A stretch of 64,000 nt of DNA, from the NCBI GenBank assembly GCA_945913025.1, contig CAMECJ010000001.1, forward strand, positions 248,001-312,000, read 5' to 3'. A model generated the notes under the pieces. The model saw only the letters and a program-made list of their open reading frames with translations, had not been told where the DNA came from and searched no databases. The number at the start of each line of letters is the position of its first letter. Positions within the stretch are counted from its first letter, which is position 1. This DNA comes from an uncultured Elusimicrobia bacterium. GTDB taxonomy: Bacteria; Elusimicrobiota; Elusimicrobia; Elusimicrobiales; Elusimicrobiaceae. Position numbers and translations under genes: made by a program. Shown in pieces: positions 8,988 to 17,207 of the stretch.

Positions 8988-9078
8988 ATCTATCCCGCGT
9001 ATTTTTCTTCTCTGCAAAAAAGAGTTTCTCCATCGGGAATTTCTTCCGCATTCCGTAAAAGCGGAAATGTTCCGTATA

Positions 9079-9113
9079 AAAATCCGTCCGCCCCAAAACG
9101 GAGCGGACGGAAA
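9079..9113 (-). terminator. Intrinsic terminator of the M42/transketolase/PPC operon
   Basis: On the minus strand a stem CCGTCCGC / GCGGACGG is followed by ATTTTTAT, 15 bases after the PPC gene stop. Confidence 0.82.
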
Positions 9114-9127
9114 TATTGATAAGATAA

Positions 9128-9556
9128 CTAAGCCCACAAAGGAAGTTTGGTTACTTTATCCATACGTCTTACTTTCGGCTCGCCCACCAACTCCTGCACA
9201 TACGCTTCGCAAACGTAGATTTTGGTGCCGGGCATCAAGTGTCCGCCAACGGCGTTAAAATCTTTTCCGGCAAACACTGCGTGCGCGTGCACCTGCGGGC
9301 GATTGTCCTGAATGCTGACGTTACCCGTCAGGCTCAAGAGTTCCAGTTCTTCGTTAATGACTTTTTTCTCGTATTTCTTTTTGGACTGGTCATAATAACC
9401 GACGGTAGCATTGGCGACTGAACCCACCACGCTTACTACGCCGCATTTCACTTGGTTATCGTGGCAAAAATCAGCGAGGGATTCAAGCAAATCCTTGCCT
9501 TTGGGAAGTTTAAAAAGATAAGTCCGTCCGGTCAAGTAAGGTTTTTCTTCTGCCAT
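9128..9556 (-). CDS. PPC/DUF296 domain protein
   Basis: 142 residues forming one PPC (DUF296) domain. The pattern includes YLFKLPKGKDLLESLADFC, CGVVSVVGSVANATVGYYD, then LLSLTGNVSIQDNRPQVHAHAVFAG with the conserved His pair, and GGHLMPGTKIYVCEAYVQEL. The family is small and trimeric. Plant members are fused to AT-hooks, but bacterial single-domain members have no settled function. GGAG precedes the ATG. It is the last gene of a three-gene operon, 19 bases after the transketolase. Confidence 0.9.
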   Translation of the reverse strand: MAEEKPYLTGRTYLFKLPKGKDLLESLADFCHDNQVKCGVVSVVGSVANATVGYYDQSKKKYEKKVINEELELLSLTGNVSIQDNRPQVHAHAVFAGKDFNAVGGHLMPGTKIYVCEAYVQELVGEPKVRRMDKVTKLPLWA

Positions 9557-9575
9557 TTTATTCTCCTGTTCGGGT

Positions 9576-11924
9576 CTACCGCCAAGCGGTATCCCGTTTT
9601 AAATCTTGTGCGTAGGCGCGTACCGCTTCGAGCAGGGATTTTCCATCCAATCCCGCCTCGGCATATACTTTGGCAGCCGACGCGCTTCCGAGGTAAACAC
9701 CGTTCTTGTGCGGGAACAGCGTATGTCTGCGTCCGGATTGGCTTAAAAGCCATCCTTCCAGCGCAGGCAGCGTAAAATCCGTAATGCCCATAGCCGTATG
9801 ACGGTATTCAAGCGGCAGGATTTTTTCTTGTTCTTCTTCGGGCAAGAGTTCAAAAAGCTCACGGCTGGCGGCGTACACCACATTGACGTCCGGCCCGTTT
9901 GCATTCAGTTCGGGCAGCAGTTCTTCCGCCACAATGCGCCCGATACCCGCCCCTTGCACGATAAGAGTGCCTTCCGCTTTGCCTTTGGCGCGGCGCATAT
10001 AATATACGCCGTTTACCGCATTTTGCGCCGGTTCCATACCGAGCGCTTCGCGGTCCAAAAACGCATAAGCAGGACGCACGACAAACGGCGCGAACACGGC
10101 GGGTTTTAACGAAAGTGATTTGGTGACAAGCGGCCAAATTTCGTCCACCTCAAGCGGTACCGCCGTAATGCACGCGCCTTTGGGAAAATTGCCCTGTAAA
10201 AGCTGCAGCGACTGCGGGTCCGCATGCGTCGGGCCGTCCTCTCCCGTCGGCAAACTCGCGTGGCCGTTAAACATAATAAACGTATTGGGGCACAGCCCCG
10301 CTTCGCGCGCGCTTTGTACGCCGATGGCGTGCAAGCGTGCGGCCACGTGTTCAAACGCTAAAAATGCGCCGTATGAAGAAGCCACGCCCGCGTGCTTGCC
10401 GAAAGCGGAAATACCCGTACAAACGGCGGACATTCCGTCCTCACAAATTCCTCCGGCCGACAGACGGCGGGAGTCTGGATTGGAAACGGCGTTAAAAAAG
10501 CCGTCGGGGAAATCTTTGGAAATTGCCCCCGCGCCGGTAGAGCCGTATAAATCAGCTGATGCGGTTAAAAGCGTTCCGCCCGTTTGTTTATTAAGATATG
10601 CCAACACATTGCCAAGCACCCCGCGGGTAGTATACGGCTTTCCTTTTTCAAAAACGAATTCTGCGGGAATATCACACGGATTAAACGTATAAAGCCGGGC
10701 ACAGTCTCCTAGGTCCGCACGGACGGAGCGTTTTTTATCATTTAACCGTTTGGCCGCGTCCGCCAGCCGCTGGGAAACAAAAGCGCATAAGGTTTTATCC
10801 CCTTCTAGCGCGCGGCGCACGGTCAGCAACGATTCCCAATAAAATTTCTCCACGTTTTCTTCGGTTTTTCCGCCCGAAAAACGCGGGAACGACACGCCGA
10901 ACAGTTGCTCAAATTCGCTAAGCGCGGCATAAAACCCGTCGGAAACGAATTTGTGTCCGCTGCCGTGGGAAGCCTTGCCCTCAATGCCGTAACGCCACCC
11001 CTTTACCGTACGGTACACAATCGCCGTCGGCTGGTGGTTGGAAATTTCCGCCGCCAGTTTCTGTGCGGCGTGGATTTGGTTAAAATCGTGCCCGTTGGGA
11101 ACGCGGATGACGTTAAAATCGTGGATAAAAAAGAATTCCATCGGATTCCACTGCACGTAATCGCCGTTGTGTTCTCCGTCGGCGGTCACACGTTCGCTTT
11201 CAATAGACGCTTCGTTCCAGTCAATATGAAAAATGACGTTTTTTAACTGCGCAGCAGCGGCGGTGGCGGCGGCTTCACTCACGCGTCCGGCAGTCATTCC
11301 GCCCTCTCCCTCAATAATATGGACGGCGGGGCAATTTTCCCTGTATGCGTCGGCCGCAGCCAACGCAAGGCCGACGGCGGAACCGTCCCCCACGCCGCTC
11401 GCGCCCGTCGTTGTGCGCACAAATGGAATCAGCGGCTCCGGATGTCCGCCCAAAGGTTTTACGTGAAACCGTTTAAAAAGCGGCGTTCCCTGCGCTTTGT
11501 TATGACGGAAGCCGAGCAAATCCTCCAACCTTAGCTGCAGTTTTTCGTTTTCCGGCAACAGCTCCGGCGTTGCAATCCGCGCCGCTTCGTTGCGAAGCGC
11601 CCACATGGCATACAACCCAAGCGCCTTGTGGCCGGCGGCGTACGAAATCATATCCGCGTCATCACGGTGCGGATTCTTTAATTCGTACGCCATCTCTTTA
11701 TACAAAAGATGTTCCACCATACGCCCGCTGGAAATACTTCCCCCCGGGTGGCCGGAATTGGGTACATAATTATACAAAAGCGCCACCAGAGCGCGGTAAG
11801 CCGTGTCCAGTTTTTCAAACGCGTTTAACTCTTCCGCCGGAAGTTGGTAAGCGGGGTTTTGGGCGTAATCGGTTACGTCCAAGTAAACACCGCGTTTTTT
11901 ACCCCATTCAAATTGTTTGTTCAT
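9576..11924 (-). CDS. tkt: Transketolase-family enzyme, unusually long
   Basis: 782 residues against about 660 for typical transketolases. Thiamine-diphosphate enzyme motifs are present in order: NSGHPGGSISSG near residue 56, ISYAAGHKALGLYAMWAL, TTTGASGVGDGSAVGLALA, a GEGG...DWNEAS variant of the cofactor-binding GDG...NN motif near 200-235, then in the C-terminal half GICEDGMSAVCTGISAFG and PTGEDGPTHADPQSL. It should transfer two-carbon units between sugar phosphates in the non-oxidative pentose phosphate pathway. Phosphoketolase has similar length but different signatures, which are absent. The extra ~120 residues and GEG in place of GDG mark a divergent subfamily. It lies 15 bases after the M42 peptidase gene. 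Confidence 0.85.
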   Translation of the reverse strand: MNKQFEWGKKRGVYLDVTDYAQNPAYQLPAEELNAFEKLDTAYRALVALLYNYVPNSGHPGGSISSGRMVEHLLYKEMAYELKNPHRDDADMISYAAGHKALGLYAMWALRNEAARIATPELLPENEKLQLRLEDLLGFRHNKAQGTPLFKRFHVKPLGGHPEPLIPFVRTTTGASGVGDGSAVGLALAAADAYRENCPAVHIIEGEGGMTAGRVSEAAATAAAAQLKNVIFHIDWNEASIESERVTADGEHNGDYVQWNPMEFFFIHDFNVIRVPNGHDFNQIHAAQKLAAEISNHQPTAIVYRTVKGWRYGIEGKASHGSGHKFVSDGFYAALSEFEQLFGVSFPRFSGGKTEENVEKFYWESLLTVRRALEGDKTLCAFVSQRLADAAKRLNDKKRSVRADLGDCARLYTFNPCDIPAEFVFEKGKPYTTRGVLGNVLAYLNKQTGGTLLTASADLYGSTGAGAISKDFPDGFFNAVSNPDSRRLSAGGICEDGMSAVCTGISAFGKHAGVASSYGAFLAFEHVAARLHAIGVQSAREAGLCPNTFIMFNGHASLPTGEDGPTHADPQSLQLLQGNFPKGACITAVPLEVDEIWPLVTKSLSLKPAVFAPFVVRPAYAFLDREALGMEPAQNAVNGVYYMRRAKGKAEGTLIVQGAGIGRIVAEELLPELNANGPDVNVVYAASRELFELLPEEEQEKILPLEYRHTAMGITDFTLPALEGWLLSQSGRRHTLFPHKNGVYLGSASAAKVYAEAGLDGKSLLEAVRAYAQDLKRDTAWR

Positions 11925-11939
11925 GTGAATACACGCCCC

Positions 11940-12992
11940 CTAGTCTTGAGCGCACTCCCCGAGCCCCTGCTGCGCAGCCAAACACGCCAGCCGGAACACA
12001 TTTTCCGTGTCGCGCTTGCTGATGACTTCCACATTGGAGTGAATGTTGCGCGTTGGAATAGACAGGCCGCACGTCGGCACGCCGGTTTTAGACAAATGCA
12101 CGGCCCCCGCGTCGTTACCGCCGCGCGGCGCTACGCGCACCTGCCGGAGAACGTTATATTGATCACAAATCTGTTTTAAGGCTTCAAACAGCCAAAGCGG
12201 CGTAATGGTGCGCGCGTCTATGGCCGTAATGCCCGCCCCTGCGCCGAGTACCGTAATATAATCCTGCGGAGCAACCGAGGGAATATCAGCCGCGCCCGTC
12301 GTGTCCAGGCACAGTGCCACGTCCGCGTCTATTCCATAGGCCGCCGTCTGCGCGCCGCGCAGCCCGACTTCTTCCTGCACCGTAAACACGGCATACACAT
12401 CATAAAAAGGCTGCTTTAACGCGCGGACAAGTTCCGCCAGCACAAATACGCCAACGCGGTTGTCAAGCGCTTTGGCCGAAATGCGTTCGTCGCCAAATTC
12501 CGCATATTCGCGGTCCAATACGGCCCAGTCGCCCGCTTCCACGCGTTTTTTTGCTTCTTCGGCGGGCAGTCCTAAATCAATAAAAAGTTCCTTGACGCCA
12601 AGCGCGCGGCCGCGGTCGGCTTCCGTCGTAATATGGGCGGGTTTTACGCCGATTACGCCCAATAACTCCCCGTTGCGGGTCTGTACGCGTACCCGCTGGG
12701 CCACCAGGGTGCGCGGGTCAATCCCCCCTACCAGGGTAAACCGCGCAAAGCCGCGGTCGTCTACATAATGAATCATCAGCCCGACTTCGTCCATGTGCGC
12801 GCACAACATCATTTTTTTGCCCGACGTGCCTTTTTTGCGCACAATCAAATTGCCCAGCGCATCGGTATGCATTTCATCCGCATACGGCGCGAGCAGGGTT
12901 TTCAGATACGCCCGCACATCGTGTTCACGACCGGACACTCCGGCCAAACCGGTCAAGGTTTTAAGAATAGAAAAATCAAGTTTATAATCCAT
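11940..12992 (-). CDS. M42-family aminopeptidase/endoglucanase-like metallopeptidase
   Basis: 350 residues from ATG at 12992; an in-frame GTG nine bases earlier is also possible, and neither has a clear ribosome site. Dinuclear-metal peptidase motifs are visible: AGVSGREHDVR at the N-terminus, LCAHMDEVGLMI, the KALDNRVGVF ligand, VQEEVGLRGAQ with the catalytic Glu pair, CLDTTGAADIP, and GGNDAGAVHLS. M42 enzymes (FrvX/PepA-like) are cytoplasmic, form large tetrahedral shells and trim N-terminal residues of peptides. It is first in the operon with the transketolase and PPC genes. Confidence 0.92.
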   Translation of the reverse strand: MDYKLDFSILKTLTGLAGVSGREHDVRAYLKTLLAPYADEMHTDALGNLIVRKKGTSGKKMMLCAHMDEVGLMIHYVDDRGFARFTLVGGIDPRTLVAQRVRVQTRNGELLGVIGVKPAHITTEADRGRALGVKELFIDLGLPAEEAKKRVEAGDWAVLDREYAEFGDERISAKALDNRVGVFVLAELVRALKQPFYDVYAVFTVQEEVGLRGAQTAAYGIDADVALCLDTTGAADIPSVAPQDYITVLGAGAGITAIDARTITPLWLFEALKQICDQYNVLRQVRVAPRGGNDAGAVHLSKTGVPTCGLSIPTRNIHSNVEVISKRDTENVFRLACLAAQQGLGECAQD

Positions 12993-13089
12993 TTTTATCA
13001 CAAAAAGCCAATAAAGGTAAGTACATTATACGCCAAAACTCTTTTTTTTGCAAGCATTTACAGACGCAAAAGCTCCCCGCACGGAAAAA

Positions 13090-13142
13090 CGCGGAACATT
13101 CCGCGCAAAAAAATTGTAAAATGTTGGGGACAGATATATTCT
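13090..13142 (+). promoter_or_regulatory. Promoter of fba with an upstream palindrome
   Basis: TTGTAA (13114-13119), a 17-nt spacer and TATTCT (13137-13142). Eight bases upstream of the -35 lies CGCGGAA-CA-TTCCGCG (13090-13105), a 7-bp-arm palindrome that could be a repressor or activator site. Confidence 0.55.
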
Positions 13143-13156
13143 TTAGGAGGCTGTAT

Positions 13157-14134
13157 ATGACCGTTTCTTATAAAGAACTTGGCTTGGTAAACACCCGCCA
13201 AATGTTCAAAGACGCTATGGCCGGCGGTTACGCCATTCCGGCTTATAACTTTAACAATATGGAACAACTGCAGGCGATCGTCACCGCGTGCGTGCAGACC
13301 GGTTCTCCGGTAATTCTGCAGGTTTCCAGCGGCGCGCGCAAATACGCCAACGCCACCTTGCTGCGCTGGATGGCCCGCGGCGCGGTTGAAATGATGAAAG
13401 AACTCGGAAAACCCGTTCCCTTGTGCTTGCACTTGGACCACGGCGATTCTTTTGAATTGTGCAAAGACTGCATTGACAACGGTTTCTCCTCCGTAATGAT
13501 TGACGGCTCCCACCTGCCGTACGAAGAAAACGTCGCGCTCACCAAAAAAGTGGTGGAATATGCGCACGCCCACGACGTAACCGTGGAAGGCGAACTGGGC
13601 GTTTTAGCCGGTATTGAAGATGAAGTTTCCGCCGAACACCACACCTACACCGACCCCGCCCAAGTGGAAGATTTCGTAACCCGCACCGGCGTAGATTCTT
13701 TGGCCATTTCTATCGGCACCTCTCACGGCGCTTACAAATTTAAAGTAAAACCCGGCGAAAAATTGCCCGAACTGCGCTTTGACATTTTGGAAGAAGTTTC
13801 TAAGCGCCTCCCGGGTTTCCCGATTGTATTGCACGGTTCTTCCAGCGTTCCGCAGTGGGCCGTCAAACAAATCAACGAATACGGCGGCAAAATTGAAGAC
13901 GCCGCCGGCGTGCCGGAAGAACAGCTGCGCAAAGCCGCCAAAATGGCTGTGTGCAAAATCAACGTGGACTCCGACGGCCGCCTGGTGATGACCGCCACCA
14001 TCCGCAAAATCTTCGCCACCAAACCCAGCGAATTTGACCCGCGCAAATACTTGGGGCCGGCCCGCGAAGAACTTATCAAAATGTATGCCGAAAAGAACCA
14101 GAATGTATTTGGTTCCGCCGGCGTTATTAAATAA
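13157..14134 (+). CDS. fba: Class II fructose-bisphosphate aldolase
   Basis: 325 residues from ATG 13157, chosen because AGGAGG lies just before it; the longer frame from 13121 has no ribosome site. It cleaves fructose-1,6-bisphosphate to dihydroxyacetone phosphate and glyceraldehyde 3-phosphate with zinc. Motifs: IPAYNFNNMEQLQA, LCLHLDHGDSFE with metal ligands, VMIDGSHLPYEEN, VEGELGVLAGIEDEV, HTYTDPAQVEDFV, LAISIGTSHGAYKF, and IVLHGSSSVPQ. It is a single gene with its own promoter and a strong terminator, which suits a constitutive glycolytic enzyme. Confidence 0.96.
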   Translation: MTVSYKELGLVNTRQMFKDAMAGGYAIPAYNFNNMEQLQAIVTACVQTGSPVILQVSSGARKYANATLLRWMARGAVEMMKELGKPVPLCLHLDHGDSFELCKDCIDNGFSSVMIDGSHLPYEENVALTKKVVEYAHAHDVTVEGELGVLAGIEDEVSAEHHTYTDPAQVEDFVTRTGVDSLAISIGTSHGAYKFKVKPGEKLPELRFDILEEVSKRLPGFPIVLHGSSSVPQWAVKQINEYGGKIEDAAGVPEEQLRKAAKMAVCKINVDSDGRLVMTATIRKIFATKPSEFDPRKYLGPAREELIKMYAEKNQNVFGSAGVIK

Positions 14135-14149
14135 GTTTTAAGTATCAAG

Positions 14150-14187
14150 AAAAACAGCCTCTTTCATTACGAAAGAGGCTGTTTTTA
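14150..14187 (+). terminator. Intrinsic terminator
   Basis: Stem AACAGCCTCTTTC / GAAAGAGGCTGTT with a five-base loop, then T run. It can also serve the convergent pilin. Confidence 0.92.
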
Positions 14188-14199
14188 CATAAACAAAGG

Positions 14200-14859
14200 T
14201 TATAACGCGTATACCGCTATTCCGCCGTCCGACCAATTTTTACGGGGAGCGGAAAATATCTTTTGGCAATAATCTCCGGCAGTTTTGGTAAAGACCAGCC
14301 CACTTCCCACCCGCTCGGCACAATATAACGTGTTTGGCGGAAGAGAACCGTGTTGCACCCAATACACCCAGCCGGCTCCTTTATAGGCCCCCGTCAAACG
14401 CCCCATATAAATTCCTGTCATGCTTCCGTCGGAATATAATTGCAGACTCCAATCCCCGTTGGAACGCGTATCCTTTACCGCACTATTAGCCGAACGCCAG
14501 TATTCTTTCCCGGTCCAGGGAAGCTCTACATCCAGCTGGTCAAACTGAGTGGCAAACGAGCCGTTTGCCATATAATATGTTTGCTGGGCCTGCCCCAAGG
14601 ATTTGAGCAAAGTAAGCGGCTGCGCCGCGCGGGATTTTTCCACCGCTTTTTGGTACTGCGGCAGCGCAACGGCAGATAAAATGCCGATGATTAACACAAC
14701 AACTAACAGTTCTATTAAGGTAAAACCACGCGTTGTCATTCCAGGGCACCGTGAGGCCCGCACGGTGAACCGGAAATCCAGATTTAAATAAGGTTTACAA
14801 CTTTTATTAAACGGCCTGGATCCCGGCTCCACGGCCGGGATGACGACTTTTTGACACAT
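14200..14859 (-). CDS. Type IV pilin-like protein with a REP-like element in its leader
   Basis: The pilin core starts at GFTLIELLVVVLIIGIL and runs into SAVALPQYQKAVEKSRAAQ. Two starts are possible. ATG at 14859 has GGGGGA nine bases upstream and gives a 43-residue leader. ATG at 14739 gives the usual short MTTR leader but has no ribosome site and lies inside the terminal ATGAC of a repeat element. The extra 120 bases are exactly in frame and are almost wholly the repeat at 14735-14844. Because the leader is removed by prepilin peptidase, a long one may be tolerated. The C-terminal half has paired Cys (YCAERVGS...YCQKIF). A poly-T-spacer promoter lies at 15023-15048. Confidence 0.85.
   Translation of the reverse strand: MCQKVVIPAVEPGSRPFNKSCKPYLNLDFRFTVRASRCPGMTTRGFTLIELLVVVLIIGILSAVALPQYQKAVEKSRAAQPLTLLKSLGQAQQTYYMANGSFATQFDQLDVELPWTGKEYWRSANSAVKDTRSNGDWSLQLYSDGSMTGIYMGRLTGAYKGAGWVYWVQHGSLPPNTLYCAERVGSGLVFTKTAGDYCQKIFSAPRKNWSDGGIAVYAL
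14735..14844. repeat. REP-like composite palindromic element inside pilin leader
   Basis: About 110 bp with outward GTCAT...ATGAC ends. Two hairpins lie in opposite orientation, each ending at an inward ATCCAG/CTGGAT motif: GGGCACCGTG/CACGGTG-type at one side and CCCGGC/GCCGGG at the other. It has the same architecture as the elements at 14906-14982, 27407-27482 and 28156-28236. Confidence 0.75.
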
Positions 14860-14905
14860 AGGATAGATTCCCCCTTATTACGGTTTGGCGGCTTACTTTA
14901 CTTAC

Positions 14906-14982
14906 GTCATTCCCGAATGTTTCTATCGGGAATCTGTCGTTTTGTAACTACGGGATTCCGTACTAAAACTCTACAGAATGAC
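14906..14982. repeat. REP-like composite palindromic element
   Basis: 77 bp from GTCATTCCCG to AGAATGAC, with a first hairpin ATTCCCG/CGGGAAT and a second degenerate one. It is enclosed by a further inverted repeat, GGTTTGGCGG (from 14882) and CCGCCAAACC (15000-15009). Confidence 0.7.
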
Positions 14983-15022
14983 GCAACACAAAGACAGAAC
15001 CGCCAAACCTGGAATTCTCCCC

Positions 15023-15048
15023 ATGGTATCAAAAAAAAAACGGGTCAA
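15023..15048 (-). promoter_or_regulatory. Poly-T-spacer promoter of pilin (14-nt spacer)
   Basis: Minus strand: TTGACC (15048-15043), spacer CG + T10 + GA (14 nt), TACCAT (15028-15023). It has the shortest spacer among five homologous pilin promoters. At 14 nt it should be weak, perhaps an OFF state. Confidence 0.6.
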
Positions 15049-15094
15049 GCCCTTTCGGCCCGGCCCGCTTTCAGCGGAAACTTATCATTAGTTA

Positions 15095-17203
15095 TTACGG
15101 TAACACCTCAAAATGAATTTCTTGCGTTTCTCCCCCGCATGTTACCGCCAAACGGTGTTTTCCAACAGCAATCGGCCACCACGTTTCACAGGTGCGGGCA
15201 GATAAATTCTTTCCGTCCATTGTCCATTTACAGGTATTTTCCGCACACGATGCCGACAATTTAATTTGCTGGGAGTCCGCAGGAAAGGAAGGATCCCATT
15301 TAAACACGTCGCCCGCCGAGGGCGTTAAAATTTGCAGCGCGGGCGCGGCGGAGGCGTGTTTTCCGTCGCACTTGGCGGGCATTTTATCCGTCAAAAAGAC
15401 TTCTTCTTTCGTATGTTTGCACGCGGGCCCGGCCAACAGGCCGCTTTGGGTGCACGCTAGCGCGCGCGTAACGCCTTCCGGCGTTTTAAACGGCGCGGAC
15501 GGATATTTTTCGTTTAAATAAACGGCTAAATCGTGCATAATCGGCCCCGCCCCCGTTATGCCGGACACTTTTTGCATAGCGGACGCGTCAAAATTCCCCA
15601 CCCACACGCCGATTGTCCAGCGCGGCGTATAGGCTAGCGTAAAATTATCTTTATAATCCTTGGAAGTCCCCGTTTTAGCGGCCAGTTCAAACGGTACTGA
15701 CAGCGGCGAATTAAGTCCAAACGCAGGTGCGCGGGCATTGTTATCCTTTAAAATATCCGTTACCAAATAGGCGGTATTTTCATCTAACACGCGCCCTTCT
15801 TTGCCTTGCAGCGAAATAACAGGCTCCGCGGCAATCCGCACGGGAAGATATACGCCGCCGCGCGCCAACGTGGCGTACGCATTGGTTAAATCCAAAAGCC
15901 GCACCTCGCCGTTGCCCAAGGCAAGGCCGAGGCCGTAAAAACCGGCAGGCCTGTTTAAGGTGGTAAGGCCCAGCGAACGCAATAACGATAACAGCGCAGG
16001 CGCACCTGTTTTTTCGGCCGCTTTGACGGCGGGAATATTATACGAACTGGCCAGCGCGGCGCGCGCGGAAACCAAACCGTGGAAACTTTCGTCGTAATTG
16101 CGCGGGCGGAAACCGCCTTCAAAAAATGTATCTTCGTCATCCAGTAACGAAGCGGGTGTCAAAAGTCCCTTTTCAAACGCCAGCGCATACGCAAACGGTT
16201 TTAAGGCAGACCCCGGCTGGCGCAAAGCGCGCGCGCCGTCCACTTGCCCGTGATAAATATCATCGTAAAAATCGGCTGAGCCCACATACGCCAGTACCGC
16301 GCCTGTAGCGTTTTCCAGCACGACTACGGCTGCGTTGGTAACGTTTTCGTCTTTCATGCGGGAAACGTAATTTTTGACAAGCCCCTCGGCATACAGCTGG
16401 AGTTCCCTGTCCAACGTGGACGTTACGTCCGCCGCGCCTTCCGGGATAAGCGGTTTTAACAACCGCGTAAAATGCGGTGCGTCAAACGGGCGTTTTTGCG
16501 CGCGCAGTTCCACCGGTTCGCTGGCGGCCAATTCGTACATTTCTTTATCAATAAAGCCTTCGTCCAGCATACGTTTTAAAACGTATTTCTGGCGGTTTTG
16601 CGCACGGGCCAAATGTTTTAACGGATTGTAATAAGTGGGCGATTTAGCAAGCCCCGCCAGAAACGCAGCCTGCGCCAAAGATAAATCCGCCGCGTTCACG
16701 CCAAAATAAAATTGTGATGCGGACTCTGCCCCCTGGGTTAAATTGCCCAGTTCCAAGAGGTTAAAATATTCGTTTAAAATTTCTTCTTTGGAAAGTTTAC
16801 GCTCCAAAATAAGCGCGTCCCACGCTTCGCCCGCTTTGCCCCGCAGCGTTTTGGGCCGCGGCTCCGCCGCGCGCACCAGCTGTTGGGTAATGGTGGAGGC
16901 CCCCGAAATAATTTTCCCGCCCGAAGCGTTTTGCCACGCGGCGCGCAAAACGGCCTGTATGTCCACCCCCGCGTGCGAAAAGAAACGCTTATCCTCCGCC
17001 GCTACCACCGCCGCAATCAGCCACGGGGAAATTTCGGATAAGGTTACGGGGCGGTAATACGTTTCATTTTCCGAGAGAAACCCGCGCACGGGCGCACCGC
17101 GGCGGTCGTAAATTTGTTTGGAAGGCGTTAAACAAAAAACTTCCCCCCCGCCGATAGCTAGGCAGGGGAGAAGCAGTATCAAAGACTTCCAAATGCGTCT
17201 CAT
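15095..17203 (-). CDS. pbpC: Penicillin-binding protein 1C (peptidoglycan glycosyltransferase/transpeptidase)
   Basis: 702 residues from ATG 17203, four bases after the preceding gene's stop. One N-terminal membrane anchor (IWKSLILLLPCLAIGGG) precedes the glycosyltransferase domain with AAEDKRFFSHAGVD and GASTITQQLVR near residues 70-115. The transpeptidase domain carries GSALKPFAYALA (active Ser-x-x-Lys), SSYNIPAV (SxN) and AAKTGTSKDYKDNF (KTG). The last ~90 residues form the BiPBP_C domain characteristic of PBP1C. It acts in the periplasm on cell-wall synthesis. Pairing with a bacterial alpha-2-macroglobulin gene is the standard arrangement, thought to link wall repair with defence against proteases. 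Confidence 0.95.
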   Translation of the reverse strand: MRRIWKSLILLLPCLAIGGGEVFCLTPSKQIYDRRGAPVRGFLSENETYYRPVTLSEISPWLIAAVVAAEDKRFFSHAGVDIQAVLRAAWQNASGGKIISGASTITQQLVRAAEPRPKTLRGKAGEAWDALILERKLSKEEILNEYFNLLELGNLTQGAESASQFYFGVNAADLSLAQAAFLAGLAKSPTYYNPLKHLARAQNRQKYVLKRMLDEGFIDKEMYELAASEPVELRAQKRPFDAPHFTRLLKPLIPEGAADVTSTLDRELQLYAEGLVKNYVSRMKDENVTNAAVVVLENATGAVLAYVGSADFYDDIYHGQVDGARALRQPGSALKPFAYALAFEKGLLTPASLLDDEDTFFEGGFRPRNYDESFHGLVSARAALASSYNIPAVKAAEKTGAPALLSLLRSLGLTTLNRPAGFYGLGLALGNGEVRLLDLTNAYATLARGGVYLPVRIAAEPVISLQGKEGRVLDENTAYLVTDILKDNNARAPAFGLNSPLSVPFELAAKTGTSKDYKDNFTLAYTPRWTIGVWVGNFDASAMQKVSGITGAGPIMHDLAVYLNEKYPSAPFKTPEGVTRALACTQSGLLAGPACKHTKEEVFLTDKMPAKCDGKHASAAPALQILTPSAGDVFKWDPSFPADSQQIKLSASCAENTCKWTMDGKNLSARTCETWWPIAVGKHRLAVTCGGETQEIHFEVLP

Positions 17204-17207
17204 CACG

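Noticed and set aside
9576-11924. Phosphoketolase instead of transketolase
   Set aside because: Length fits, but phosphoketolase signatures such as GHGGP-type loops are absent and GHPGG plus GEDGPTHADPQSL are transketolase-type.
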